64,000 nucleotides of DNA from assembly GCF_042663585.1 (NCBI RefSeq), contig NZ_JBHTAN010000006.1, positions 2,728,001 through 2,792,000 on the forward strand, read 5' to 3'. The notes below the pieces were generated by a model. The model was not told the DNA's origin. It ran no database searches and saw only the letters and a list, made by a program, of their open reading frames with translations. Position 1 is the stretch's first letter. Each line of letters opens with the position of its first letter. This DNA comes from Natranaeroarchaeum sp042663585. Its GTDB lineage: Archaea > Halobacteriota > Halobacteria > Halobacteriales > Natronoarchaeaceae. This document shows positions 24,218 to 33,276 of the stretch, piece after piece. A program made the position numbers and the translations under genes.

Positions 24218-26278
24218 CTAGAACTCCGGATCGGATTCGACCGGCACGCCCTCGTCGTCGCCGCCGAGGTCGAACTCCTGGCGTAGCTCCCGGATCCGGT
24301 CGCGGATGTCCGCCGCGAGCTCGAACTCCAGGTTCTCGGCCGCCTCGCTCATCCGCCGTTCGAGTTCATCGATCTGCCGGGCGGCATCGTCCTCGTCGCT
24401 GGGCCCCTCCCCGGAGACGTCGCTCGTGTCAGTCTTGCTGCCGGGGAGGTTCGTCTCGCCGATTTCCTTCTGGATCGTCGTCGGTTGGAAGCCCTGTTCG
24501 GCGTTGTACTCCTCCTGGATCTCGCGGCGACGCTGAGTTTCGTCGATCGCCGACGCCATCGAGTCGGTCACCTCGTCGGCGTAGAGGATGACCTCGCCGT
24601 CGACGTTCCGGGCCGCGCGGCCCATCGTCTGGACGAGCGTCGTCTCCGAGCGCAGGAAGCCCTCTTGATCGGCGTCGAGGATGGCGACCAGTGAGACCTC
24701 CGGGATGTCCAGCCCCTCCCGGAGCAGGTTGATCCCGACGAGGACGTCGATCTCTCCCAGTCGCAGGGAGCGAATTAGCTCGTGGCGTTCGAGCGTGTCC
24801 GTCTCGTCGTGCATGTAGGCGACGTCGACGCCGGCCTCTTCGAGATACTCGGTGAGGTCCTCGGCCATCCGCTTCGTGAGTGTAGTCACCAGCGTCCGGT
24901 CGCCCGCCTCGACCTGCTCGTCGATGCGCTCCATGAGGTCCTCGACCTGTCCGGTCGCGCTCTCGACCTCGATAGCGGGATCCACGAGGTGGGTCGGGCG
25001 AACGATCTGTTCGGCGATCTGATCCGAATGTTCGCGCTCGTAGTCGCTTGGCGTGGCGCTGACGTACAGTGTCCGATCGGTCTTCTCCTGGAACTCCTCG
25101 AAGGTGAGCGGGCGGTTGTCGAAGGCGGTGGGCAGTCGGAAGCCGTTCTCGACGAGCGACTCCTTGCGCGATTTGTCGCCCGCGAACTGCCCCTTGATCT
25201 GCGGAATCGTCTGGTGGGACTCGTCGATCACCGTCAGGAAATCGTCGGGGAAGTAATCTATCAGCGTATTGGGGGCGTCGCCGGACTCGCGGTCGGAGAG
25301 GTAGACCGAGTAGTTCTCGATCCCCGAGCAGTAGCCCGCCTCGCGCATCATCTCCAGATCGAAGGTGGTGCGCTCCTCGATACGCTGGGCCGCCAGCATG
25401 TCGCCCTTGCGCTCGAAGTAATCGATCCGGTCGTGCATGTCCGACTCGATCCGCGCGATGGCCTCCTCCATCGTCTCGTCGTCGACGGAGTAGTGCTCGG
25501 CCGGGTGAAAGAGCACTGCTGGCTCGTCGCTCTCTACTGTGCCCTCCAGCGGATCGACCTTGATCATCCGGTCGATCTCGTCACCCCAAAGTTCGACGCG
25601 GACGGCGTACCGGCCGTACATCGGGTAGATCTCGATGGTGTCGCCCCGCACCCGGAAGGTGCCCTGCGTGAAGTCGACGTCGTTGCGCTCGTAGTTCAGA
25701 TCGACGAGTTGTTTCAGAAGCTCTTCGCGGCTGATCTCCTGGCCCACTTCCAGTCGCAGGGACATCCCCTCGTAGTTGGTCGGATCGCCCAGGCCGTAGA
25801 TCGCCGAGACCGAGGCGACGACGATCACGTCGTCGCGAGTGAGCAGCGAGCGCGTCGCGGAGTGGCGAAGCTTGTCGATCTCGTCGTTGATCGAGGCGTC
25901 CTTGTCGATGTAGGTGTCCGTCTGCTCGACGTAGGCTTCGGGCTGGTAGTAGTCGTAGTACGAGACAAAGTACTCGACGGCGTTGTTCGGGAAGAGGCTC
26001 CGGAACTCCTCGTACAGTTGTGCCGCCAGCGTCTTGTTGTGTGCGATCACCAGCGTCGGTTTCTGGATCTCTTCGACGACCCACGAGACGGTGTTGGTCT
26101 TTCCCGACCCCGTCACGCCGAGCAGGGTCTGTTCGTCCATCCCGGAGCGATACCCCTCTGCGAGTTGTTTGATCGCCTCGGGCTGGTCGCCCGCGGGGTC
26201 GAACGGTGCGTCCACCTCGAAGGGTCGTTCCTGCTCCGGCCGGTCGGGCGAGAGCGGCCCGGAGTTCGTGTCACTCAT
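24218..26278 (-). CDS. uvrB: excinuclease ABC subunit B
   Basis: Damage-verifying subunit of bacterial-type nucleotide excision repair. The 686-residue protein has Walker A G-V-T-G-S-G-K-T near residue 55, the beta-hairpin region Y-Y-D-Y-Y-Q-P-E-A-Y near 105, the helicase motifs D-E-S-H-Q-T near 350 and Q-T-M-G-R-A-A-R-N near 560, and the C-terminal UVR domain (L-E-R-R-M-S-E-A-A and D-I-R-D-R-I) at about 635-670 that contacts UvrC. Length and motifs are complete. Haloarchaea acquired uvrABC from bacteria and rely on it for UV damage; uvrA and uvrC are not in the window. Confidence 0.96.
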   Translation of the reverse strand: MSDTNSGPLSPDRPEQERPFEVDAPFDPAGDQPEAIKQLAEGYRSGMDEQTLLGVTGSGKTNTVSWVVEEIQKPTLVIAHNKTLAAQLYEEFRSLFPNNAVEYFVSYYDYYQPEAYVEQTDTYIDKDASINDEIDKLRHSATRSLLTRDDVIVVASVSAIYGLGDPTNYEGMSLRLEVGQEISREELLKQLVDLNYERNDVDFTQGTFRVRGDTIEIYPMYGRYAVRVELWGDEIDRMIKVDPLEGTVESDEPAVLFHPAEHYSVDDETMEEAIARIESDMHDRIDYFERKGDMLAAQRIEERTTFDLEMMREAGYCSGIENYSVYLSDRESGDAPNTLIDYFPDDFLTVIDESHQTIPQIKGQFAGDKSRKESLVENGFRLPTAFDNRPLTFEEFQEKTDRTLYVSATPSDYEREHSDQIAEQIVRPTHLVDPAIEVESATGQVEDLMERIDEQVEAGDRTLVTTLTKRMAEDLTEYLEEAGVDVAYMHDETDTLERHELIRSLRLGEIDVLVGINLLREGLDIPEVSLVAILDADQEGFLRSETTLVQTMGRAARNVDGEVILYADEVTDSMASAIDETQRRREIQEEYNAEQGFQPTTIQKEIGETNLPGSKTDTSDVSGEGPSDEDDAARQIDELERRMSEAAENLEFELAADIRDRIRELRQEFDLGGDDEGVPVESDPEF

Positions 26279-26321
26279 TGACGGAGACAGGTGCGCGAGC
26301 CACTTGAGACGCTCGGGTCGG

Positions 26322-26516
26322 TCAGCGGCCGTAGTAGCCGTACGAGAACAGTACGAACGTCAGAGCGCCACCGACCAGTCCCGCGACGATACCGAACGGC
26401 AGTTCGAGAGCCACGAAGAGCCCCCATCCCGCACCGAACCCAGCGAGCACGAGCACGACGATCAGCAGCCCGACTTTCCACTGGTTCGATGTATCGCCAG
26501 CCCCCGAGGTTCCCAT
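26322..26516 (-). CDS. two-helix small membrane protein
   Basis: A 64-residue protein with two hydrophobic stretches at about residues 15-35 and 38-60 and a short polar N terminus, ending G-Y-Y-G-R. Unknown function. ATG at 26516 (M-G-T-S-G-A-G-D) preferred; an in-frame extension to 26591 crosses an AT-rich promoter (about 26563-26575). Follows uvrB upstream on the same strand with 43 bases between. Confidence 0.68.
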   Translation of the reverse strand: MGTSGAGDTSNQWKVGLLIVVLVLAGFGAGWGLFVALELPFGIVAGLVGGALTFVLFSYGYYGR

Positions 26517-26618
26517 GTCGGGGGACAACACAGTCGGGCCGGAAGTAGCTATGTATCGGGAGATATATAATATACGTCTGTCAGAACGCATTTATCGGCG
26601 TCTCACGAACAATCACAT

Positions 26619-26882
26619 ATGGCCGACGAACTCTCCGACGCCAGCGACACGCTTCGAGAAGCAAGCGAACTCGCGGACCAGCATCGCGACCGGCTAGAGG
26701 AGCGCTCGGATGCGCTCGCGGAGCTAGCCACAGGCGATGCGCAGGTCGACCACGGGCGACTCGCCCGCGAGACGAACAAGCTTCACGACATCGAGGGGGA
26801 CCTCGACGGCGACGCCGCCGGCCTCGTCACCGAGGCCCGCGATCTGATCGCCACGTATCGGGAGGATCTCGAAGGCGTCTAA
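26619..26882 (+). CDS. small acidic coiled-coil protein (DUF7553-like)
   Basis: An 87-residue very acidic helical protein (A-S-E-L-A-D-Q-H-R-D-R-L-E-E-R-S-D-A-L near residue 18). It resembles a haloarchaeal family I associate from memory with DUF7553; function unknown. A TATA-like CATTTATCGG at 26588-26597 supports a leaderless start. Its stop codon overlaps that of the convergent gene at 26879-26882, so the two transcripts must overlap. Confidence 0.72.
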   Translation: MADELSDASDTLREASELADQHRDRLEERSDALAELATGDAQVDHGRLARETNKLHDIEGDLDGDAAGLVTEARDLIATYREDLEGV

Positions 26883-27523
26883 TCCGGGAGCCGATCTGCC
26901 AACTGCTCGTAGGTCCCGGTCGGCATTGCGATTCCCGGTGGACCCGACGCCCCCTCGCTGAACTGTAGCCGGAGGTACGTCACCGAGCCAAGCGGCACCG
27001 GCTGGATCGACTCGACCGTCGCCAGATCCACGGTGCGGCCCTCGAACGTGATCCGATCAGCCTCGGGGTCGTACTTTCCAGCCCCCTCGAGCAGGGCCCG
27101 TGCCGGGAAGACGACCGCTGCTGTGACGAACAGGACGCCGGCCACCGCGCCGTTGATCGTCAGCGTCATCGCGCCGAGAACGTACGCCAGCAGTAGCTGT
27201 AGAGCGACCACGTCCGCGACGAGCAGGCCGTCCCGCCGCCCCCAGTCGCGTCCGTCCGAACTGCTGGCCGTGTCCGCACCGCGGCGGCTCCGGGCGACGA
27301 TTGGCAACAGGACGTAGAGAGCAAGCGCGACACCGACCAGCGCAACGACGCCGTAGAGCACGGCAGAGAGCGGATCGGCAAAGGGCGTCGCCACGAAGGG
27401 ATAGACGAACACGACCGCGAGCAAGGAGCCGCCGATGTAGGCGACGGTACCGGCGCTAAACCACCGCAACAGCGGCGTCTCTCGAAGGACTGACCACTCG
27501 ACTGGCTCGCCGTCGTCTCCCAT
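26879..27523 (-). CDS. membrane protein with C-terminal PH-like domain
   Basis: A 214-residue protein with four hydrophobic segments at about 22-45, 52-75, 101-120 and 122-143. The C-terminal 70 residues read I-T-F-E-G-R-T-V-D-L-A-T-V-E-S-I-Q-P-V, the strand pattern of a small bPH-like domain at the cytoplasmic face. Function unknown. Convergent and overlapping by four bases with the acidic small protein. Confidence 0.72.
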   Translation of the reverse strand: MGDDGEPVEWSVLRETPLLRWFSAGTVAYIGGSLLAVVFVYPFVATPFADPLSAVLYGVVALVGVALALYVLLPIVARSRRGADTASSSDGRDWGRRDGLLVADVVALQLLLAYVLGAMTLTINGAVAGVLFVTAAVVFPARALLEGAGKYDPEADRITFEGRTVDLATVESIQPVPLGSVTYLRLQFSEGASGPPGIAMPTGTYEQLADRLPD

Positions 27524-27578
27524 CGGCTCATCGTTGCCGACGGGCCGAGGAAAAGGTGACTATCGGCTTCGGACCGTC

Positions 27579-28199
27579 TCAGCAGACGGGCTTGGGGTTC
27601 ACGCCCATCGCTTCGAGTCGGTCGGTGTACTCCTCGTAGGCCGTCTGGATCACGTCGCTGGCGGCGTCTTCGGCCGTCTCCCAGTCGTCCTCGCAGATGT
27701 CCGCCAGCAGGTCGAGGAGACGCTTCTCGCGCTCGTCGAGGACGTCGCCATAGCCGCGGAACGTCGACGCCGTCATCGGATCCGCCTCGCCGACGAAGAA
27801 GCCGGTGCGTTGTTCGGTGAGTTTGCCCGCCACGAGCGCCGCACCGAACAGGCCGCCCAGTCGTTCGACCGTGCTGTCGGCGTCTCGAAGCTGTGTCTGA
27901 ACCGGCGGCACGTCCTCGGCGTCGTGCTCGCCAAGCTTGTCGAGCAGTTCCTCGTAGTGGTCGGCTTCTTCGCTCGCGACCTCGTCGTAGGCCGCGGCGG
28001 CGTCACCGTGGCTTTCCTGGGGGACCCACGACGCTACCGTCTCGCTGGCGGCGTGAATCCGGTCGGCCGCAGTCTGTAGCACCGCTTCCTCCGTCATCTC
28101 GCCGTCGGTAATCGCGTATAGCGACTTGGACGAGCCAAGCCGTGAAAGGGCTGTTTCGTTGTCCGCGCGGACGCTGTCGTCGAACTCGCTCGCAGTCAT
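27579..28199 (-). CDS. ferritin-like/rubrerythrin-related haloarchaeal protein
   Basis: A 206-residue, almost wholly helical acidic protein. Residues about 70-90 (Y-D-E-V-A-S-E-E-A-D-H-Y-E-E-L-L) carry the E-x(2-3)-H arrangement of a ferritin-like four-helix bundle, but a complete second iron-binding pair is not obvious, so metal binding is uncertain. The C terminus ends in a single Cys (N-P-K-P-V-C). Some databases call such proteins antitermination factors; I see nothing in the sequence that supports that name. Cytoplasmic. Confidence 0.65.
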   Translation of the reverse strand: MTASEFDDSVRADNETALSRLGSSKSLYAITDGEMTEEAVLQTAADRIHAASETVASWVPQESHGDAAAAYDEVASEEADHYEELLDKLGEHDAEDVPPVQTQLRDADSTVERLGGLFGAALVAGKLTEQRTGFFVGEADPMTASTFRGYGDVLDEREKRLLDLLADICEDDWETAEDAASDVIQTAYEEYTDRLEAMGVNPKPVC

Positions 28200-28268
28200 A
28201 TACGCGAGTACGACGTTCGGGTGTTTGTAACCTCCGGACTGGCGCCCCCGTCCGACCGTGTTGACGGC

Positions 28269-28691
28269 TCACCTGCTCCGCTCGCTGCCGTCCTCACTGC
28301 GTACACCGACGAACTGCACTCGCGGCTCGATCCCGTACCAGCCACAGGAAAGCGCCGCGCCGGCGGCGTTGGCGACCATGTCGGCGACTTCGAACTGTCG
28401 GTACGGAACGAACGACTGGGCGACCTCGATACCGACGCCAAAGAGCGTCGCGATGCCGAAGACGAGCGCGATTTTGATGGCGATGGCGAGGTCGCTTCCG
28501 ACCAGTGCGTAGGCGACCAGGAGCCCGAACGCCAGATACGTCGCGGCGTGCCAGAGTTTATCGAAGCCGACCGCGCCGGTGTCCGGCGTCTCTGGCGGGA
28601 CCACGAACAGCGAGACGGCGATGATCGCTGCGGCGGCGACGGCGACGCCGCTCCAGCGGAGCGCGGGAGAGAGGAGGGGAAGCCGAGCCAT
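28269..28691 (-). CDS. VanZ-family membrane protein
   Basis: A 140-residue protein with four membrane helices and the VanZ family pattern: D-K-L-W-H-A-A-T-Y-L near residue 44, and V-G-I-E-V-A-Q-S-F-V-P-Y-R near residue 86 followed by D-M-V-A-N-A-A-G. The conserved polar residues inside the helices are intact. In bacteria VanZ-like proteins affect teicoplanin resistance, but archaea have no peptidoglycan, so the role here is unknown; lipid or surface-glycan related functions are possible. Confidence 0.82.
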   Translation of the reverse strand: MARLPLLSPALRWSGVAVAAAAIIAVSLFVVPPETPDTGAVGFDKLWHAATYLAFGLLVAYALVGSDLAIAIKIALVFGIATLFGVGIEVAQSFVPYRQFEVADMVANAAGAALSCGWYGIEPRVQFVGVRSEDGSERSR

Positions 28692-28796
28692 CGACTACTC
28701 GATGGCAGTACTACGATAAAAGCGTGAAGATACGCGGTTTACTCTCCGCGAGTCGTTGCTCCCCGCTCCACTACGAGGCCGACTCAATCGCTACGC

Positions 28797-29666
28797 TCAG
28801 TCGTCGCCCGCGCCTTTCTCGATCGGTGCGCCGACGAGGTTGCCCCATTCCGTCCAGGAGCCGTCGTAGTTGATCGTGTCGTCGTAGCCGAGCAGTTCGT
28901 GGAGCGCGAACCAGGCGACCGAGGAGCGCTCGCCGATACGGCAGTACGCGACCGTCGTCGAGTCGCCCTCGATGTCGTAGTCTGCGTAGAGCTCCTGCAG
29001 TTCGTCGAAGTCCTTGAACGTACCGTCGTCGTTGGTGACGGCCGCCCAGGAGATGTTCTCCGCGCCGGGGATGTGGCCGCCGCGCTGGGCGGTCTCCTGC
29101 AGTCCTGGGGGTGCGAGGATCTCGCCGGAGTACTCCTCGGGCGAGCGAACGTCGACCAGCGGCAGGCCGCGGTCGATGGCGTTCTCGACGTCGTCGCGGT
29201 ACGCGCGGATGCTCTCGCGCGGGCCGGACGCGTCGTACTCGACGGCAGAGAAGTCCGGCACTTCGTCGGTCGTCGGATAGTCGTTGTCGAGCCAGTGCTC
29301 GCGGCCACCGTCGAGGAGGCGCACGTCGTCGTGACCGTAGTACTTGAACTGCCAATAGGTGTAGGCGGCGAACCAGTTGGAGTTGTCACCGTAGAGGACG
29401 ACCGTCGAGTCCTCGGTGATGCCGTGACTGCCGAGGAGGTCCTCGAAGTCTTCCTTGGTCAGGATGTCACGGGTCGTCTGATCCTGCAGTTGGGTCTCCC
29501 AGTTGAAGCCGATAGCGCCGGGGGCGTGGGCCTCGTCGTAGGCTTCGGTGTCGACGTCGACCTCGACCAGTCGGTGGGCCGGGTCATCACTCTCGAACTC
29601 TGCAAGGTTGTCCTCGACCCAGTCGGCCGAGACAAGTACATCGTTTGCGTACTCGGTGTCTGTCAT
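28797..29666 (-). CDS. thiosulfate sulfurtransferase, tandem rhodanese
   Basis: A 289-residue two-domain rhodanese that transfers sulfane sulfur from thiosulfate or mercaptopyruvate to thiophilic acceptors. The N-terminal domain (about 15-130) is inactive-like; the C-terminal one (about 150-280) has the loop V-A-Y-C-R-I-G-E-R-S-S near residue 238 with the catalytic Cys. Start at M-T-D-T-E-Y-A-N-D (29666); the longer frame to 29729 crosses the promoter. Transcribed away from a second tandem rhodanese at 29919, separated by 252 bases. Confidence 0.9.
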   Translation of the reverse strand: MTDTEYANDVLVSADWVEDNLAEFESDDPAHRLVEVDVDTEAYDEAHAPGAIGFNWETQLQDQTTRDILTKEDFEDLLGSHGITEDSTVVLYGDNSNWFAAYTYWQFKYYGHDDVRLLDGGREHWLDNDYPTTDEVPDFSAVEYDASGPRESIRAYRDDVENAIDRGLPLVDVRSPEEYSGEILAPPGLQETAQRGGHIPGAENISWAAVTNDDGTFKDFDELQELYADYDIEGDSTTVAYCRIGERSSVAWFALHELLGYDDTINYDGSWTEWGNLVGAPIEKGAGDD

Positions 29667-29918
29667 ACACAACTCCGTACGATAGCCATCATTAAAGGCT
29701 CTGTACCCCCGGCAGCAACCGCCTCTCATGCCACTTCTGGGAAATTATTGCTGGTACTCTCCCCGGCATGGATCGGGTTTCAGGGCGTTTGGAGTTCCAA
29801 CCCCGACACTGCTCTCACTACCCACCCGAATACCGGCAAATTTAACATGTTTCAGGGAGCGACGGTTACGGCTGGCAGTTTCCCGCTTTTATTAGGATTG
29901 GCCGTCGTACTGACCTAT

Positions 29919-30692
29919 ATGATCAAATTCGTCCCGCCGGCGTGGCTTGCTGACCGACTCGACGAGGTACAGGTCGTCGACGTCCGCGACGACTGGGAGT
30001 ATTCGGGGATCGGACACCTCCCCGGCGCGGTCTCGATACCTTTCGACCGGTTCCGCTCCGAGGAGGGCGACAGCGGCATGCTGCCGGGTGCCGACGTCTT
30101 CGCCTCGCTGCTCTCCGAGGCGGGAATCGAACCCGGCGATCCGATCGTCGCCTACGACGACACCCACGGCGTCTTCGCGGCACGCTTTCTCGTCACGGCG
30201 CTCTGTTACGGTCACGAACCGCTCTACCTGCTCGACGGCGACTACAGCGCGTGGAACCGCGAACACGAGACGACGACGGACGTACCCGACATCGAGGCGA
30301 CCGACTACGAGGTGACCCTGCCCGAGACGACGCCGCTGGTCGAGTACGACGCCGTCGAGGCCGCAATCGACGACTCCGACGCCGTGCTGGTCGACACTCG
30401 CGACGAGAGCGAGTACGACGAGGGTCACATTCCCGGGGCCGTCCTGTTGAACTGGAAAGACCTCGTCGACGACGAGAGCCGGGGCCTCCGGCCGGAGCCG
30501 GAGCTCCGCGACGTTCTCGAAGCCCACGGGATCACACCGCACCGAAGAGTTGTGCTCTACTGCAACACGGCCCGGCGGATCAGCCACACCTATGCCGTCC
30601 TCAGCCATCTCGGATACGAGGACGTGGACTTCTACGAGGGCAGCCTCACCGAGTGGACTGCGGCGGACGGGCCGCTCTCGACGACGGACTGA
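29919..30692 (+). CDS. second tandem-rhodanese sulfurtransferase
   Basis: A 257-residue tandem rhodanese, about 30 residues shorter than its divergent neighbour and clearly diverged from it. The second domain holds the active loop V-L-Y-C-N-T-A-R-R near residue 210 with catalytic Cys; the equivalent loop of the first domain reads V-A-Y-D-D-T-H-G-V, so an Asp replaces Cys. A TATA-like CTTTTATTAG at about 29885-29894 places the start at 29919; the open frame continues far upstream across the opposite gene and is not coding there. The pair probably handles sulfane sulfur or cyanide, and the different active loops (C-R-I-G versus C-N-T-A) suggest different acceptors. Confidence 0.86.
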   Translation: MIKFVPPAWLADRLDEVQVVDVRDDWEYSGIGHLPGAVSIPFDRFRSEEGDSGMLPGADVFASLLSEAGIEPGDPIVAYDDTHGVFAARFLVTALCYGHEPLYLLDGDYSAWNREHETTTDVPDIEATDYEVTLPETTPLVEYDAVEAAIDDSDAVLVDTRDESEYDEGHIPGAVLLNWKDLVDDESRGLRPEPELRDVLEAHGITPHRRVVLYCNTARRISHTYAVLSHLGYEDVDFYEGSLTEWTAADGPLSTTD

Positions 30693-30856
30693 TAGAACCG
30701 GACGACAGAGACGACCAATCCTGACGCTGTCTGCGTGATCTCCAGTTGAAATGAAGGGGTATGCCAACGGCTATCGGGTAACTGCGGATCTGCTAGTAGT
30801 TAGAGCACTTATATAATTGCTTTGGTTTCCTCGGAGTGGCACTGGCTCGTGGTTCG

Positions 30857-33187
30857 TCAGTGCTGTCCCCAGAATCGTTCTAGTCCCAACTCCAGCATGT
30901 CCGGACTCACCGGCTGGAACTCGTCGTGTGGCAGGTACTCGCGGACGCTGTTCCAGCTATCCCGGGCGTATCTGGCGTCGGCCAGCACGCGGACGCCCAC
31001 CTCCTCGGGGCTCCGGATCACCCGGCCGATTGCCTGTCTGGCCTTCCGAACTGCCGGTACGGTCAGGGCGTACTCGAAGCCCTCGCCGAACGCGTCGTCG
31101 TACGCGGTCCGCACCGCGCGGGTTCTGGGTGACGTCGTGTCGACGATGGGAACGCCACAGATCATCGCCGCCGAGAGCCGGTCACCTCGGTAGTCGACGC
31201 CCTCGGTCAACGTTCCGCGAAGGCTCGTCACGAGCACTTTCCCCGCGCCGTCGAAGAACTCCGCTTTCAGTCGTTCAGTAGCGTCGTCGCCGCTACTCTC
31301 GTCGATCAGGACGGGCTTGTCGATGCGCTCTCGCAACCGTTCGGCGGCCCACTCCGCCTCGGTGTAGCTTGGCATCCCGACGAGCACGTTGCCCGGACTC
31401 GTCGCGACGGCCTCGATGGCGTCGGCGTAGGCGCGTCTGGTCGCGTTCTCTTCGGCTGGTCCCCCCCGGTTGTCGTAGGTAAACTTCGGGAGGTCGACGG
31501 CGAAGCTCTCGCGGTTCTCCGCCGGAAAGGAGAGCGGGTAGGTCCGTTCGATGACCGGCCGCTCCTCCTCGCTTCGGAGGTGTTCTAACCCGGTCACCTC
31601 GGCGAAGATATCGACCGGTTCGAGCGTCGCACTCATCAGGACGCCGCCGCCGAAGTCCGCCAGTCGCTCGCCGATGACGTCGCCTGGCACGCAGTTGTGG
31701 ATGGTCAGCCCGGCGTTGTACGCCCGCCGCCACGAGCCAGTCGGCTCCAGGTCGTCCCACGTCCGGTCGAGTTCGACCTCGCGGAAGTGGCGTTCATGAT
31801 CCGCGCGGTACCACCGGCCGAGCACGCGCCCGACGCTCGGCGCGGCGCGCTGTTTGGTCTCCTCCTCGGCCTCGTCGAGGATGCGCTTTACCACCGCGCC
31901 GACCGTCTCGGCACGGCTCCATACCCGGTCGCCGTAGCCCGCCTGCTCGGCCCACTCGCTGATCTCGTCGATCTGTGGCGTCTCCGGATCCCGCAGGGGA
32001 ATCTCGTCGTCCGGAAGATCGTTCAGCCGACTCTTCCAGCCGCGGTGTTCGCGCTCCAGATGCGCGGTCACCTGTCGGTCCAGTTCCTCGCGGAGATCCT
32101 GTACGAACGAGCGGGTCGTCTTCACCTCGTCGATGCTGACCTCCGCGTCCTCCAGTTCCGCCCGCACCAGATCGGCGTCCGCGCTCGTCTCGGCCTCGCG
32201 GTCGTCGAACTCGACGGCCTGAAGCACCCTGGTGAGTTCGCTTTCGGCGTCTCGCAGGGTGCGGTCGCCGACGGAGTCGCTGACCAGATCCCGCACCCGT
32301 GGTTCCAGCATATGCGCTTCGTCACAGACGACGAACGTCGAGTCATCGAGCAGCGCGCCGGTAAACGAGCCAGTCGTCGCCGGATCGAACGCGTGATAGT
32401 AGTTGCCGACCACGACCTCGGCGTGACCGAGTATCGCCCCCATCATCGAGTGCGGGCAGGTGCCCGCGGCGGCCGATTCGGCGACGAGGTCGTCTGGGCT
32501 CATCAGCCCGGCATCGGTGAAGTCGAAGGGGACGGCCTCGGCCGGATCCCCGTCGGCGTCGTCCGGTCTGTCCGCCAGATACCGTGCGTAGAACGGGCAG
32601 TACTGGGCTCCTTCGTGTTCGGGCATTCCTGCAGGGTACGGCGAGGCCTCACCCGCGGTTTCGAGGAACTCCGCGCCGCCATCGCGTCCCGAATCCGCCA
32701 GGCCGACCTGCTGGCTTCTGGCGTCGCTGGCCAGTGCCGCCGCAGTCGTCGGCCCGTCACCGGTCAGCCCCCGCGTCGTCTCCCGGAGGTCCTCACAGCG
32801 GTCGTAGACGTTCGAGTCGTCGATTCCCGCCGCCCGCTCGCGGCTGTACGGACAGACGTCCGCCTTCCCTACGAGCGTCAGCCCCGAGATGTCCCGCCAG
32901 TCATCGGGTAGATTGCTGTTGATCCGCTCTAGATCCTCCTCGAACTGGCGGAGTTGTTGCTTGACGCTCGTCAGCACCAGCACGCGCTCGAAGGCCGAGT
33001 CGGGGTCGCGCACGAGGTGGATGCCTGCGGCCAGCGCCAGCATCGTCTTGCCAGTCCCGCAGGCACCCTCCAGCGCGAGGAAGCCGCCATCGCGGGCGGC
33101 CTCTATCGCCGTCTCGACGCCATCGACCTGCTCGTCGTACGGCTCTGCATGGCCGAACACCGTCCGCCAGTCGTCGTTCTCTGTCAC
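30857..33187 (-). CDS. XPD/Rad3-family Fe-S DNA helicase
   Basis: A 776-residue superfamily 2 helicase, 5'-3' by family. Walker A G-A-C-G-T-G-K-T lies near residue 42, the DEAH box V-C-D-E-A-H-M-L near 287, and the late motif Q-A-I-G-R-V-I-R near 716. Between motifs I and II four Cys (K-A-D-V-C-P-Y near 107, R-C-E-D, Q-Y-C-P-F-Y, G-T-C-P-H-S near 245) match the Fe-S cluster of XPD. Start is GTG at 33187 (V-T-E-N-D-D-W); upstream codons lie in the divergent promoter and the opposite gene and encode Arg-rich non-haloarchaeal sequence. Likely in DNA repair. Confidence 0.92.
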   Translation of the reverse strand: MTENDDWRTVFGHAEPYDEQVDGVETAIEAARDGGFLALEGACGTGKTMLALAAGIHLVRDPDSAFERVLVLTSVKQQLRQFEEDLERINSNLPDDWRDISGLTLVGKADVCPYSRERAAGIDDSNVYDRCEDLRETTRGLTGDGPTTAAALASDARSQQVGLADSGRDGGAEFLETAGEASPYPAGMPEHEGAQYCPFYARYLADRPDDADGDPAEAVPFDFTDAGLMSPDDLVAESAAAGTCPHSMMGAILGHAEVVVGNYYHAFDPATTGSFTGALLDDSTFVVCDEAHMLEPRVRDLVSDSVGDRTLRDAESELTRVLQAVEFDDREAETSADADLVRAELEDAEVSIDEVKTTRSFVQDLREELDRQVTAHLEREHRGWKSRLNDLPDDEIPLRDPETPQIDEISEWAEQAGYGDRVWSRAETVGAVVKRILDEAEEETKQRAAPSVGRVLGRWYRADHERHFREVELDRTWDDLEPTGSWRRAYNAGLTIHNCVPGDVIGERLADFGGGVLMSATLEPVDIFAEVTGLEHLRSEEERPVIERTYPLSFPAENRESFAVDLPKFTYDNRGGPAEENATRRAYADAIEAVATSPGNVLVGMPSYTEAEWAAERLRERIDKPVLIDESSGDDATERLKAEFFDGAGKVLVTSLRGTLTEGVDYRGDRLSAAMICGVPIVDTTSPRTRAVRTAYDDAFGEGFEYALTVPAVRKARQAIGRVIRSPEEVGVRVLADARYARDSWNSVREYLPHDEFQPVSPDMLELGLERFWGQH

Positions 33188-33276
33188 TCGGTACTCACTC
33201 GGCGGCCGTTCGGTTAAAAGACTGTGGACCGGACGCCAGCCAACGCCCCTTTGGTCGTCGGCCGGGTACGCAGAGT

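Noticed and set aside
24782..26281. Plus-strand open frame of about 500 codons opposite uvrB
   Set aside because: No motif; uvrB motifs on the other strand are complete.
28899..29918. Long N-terminal extension of the rightward rhodanese
   Set aside because: It would overlap the opposite rhodanese gene and cross both promoters; a TATA box supports the start at 29919.
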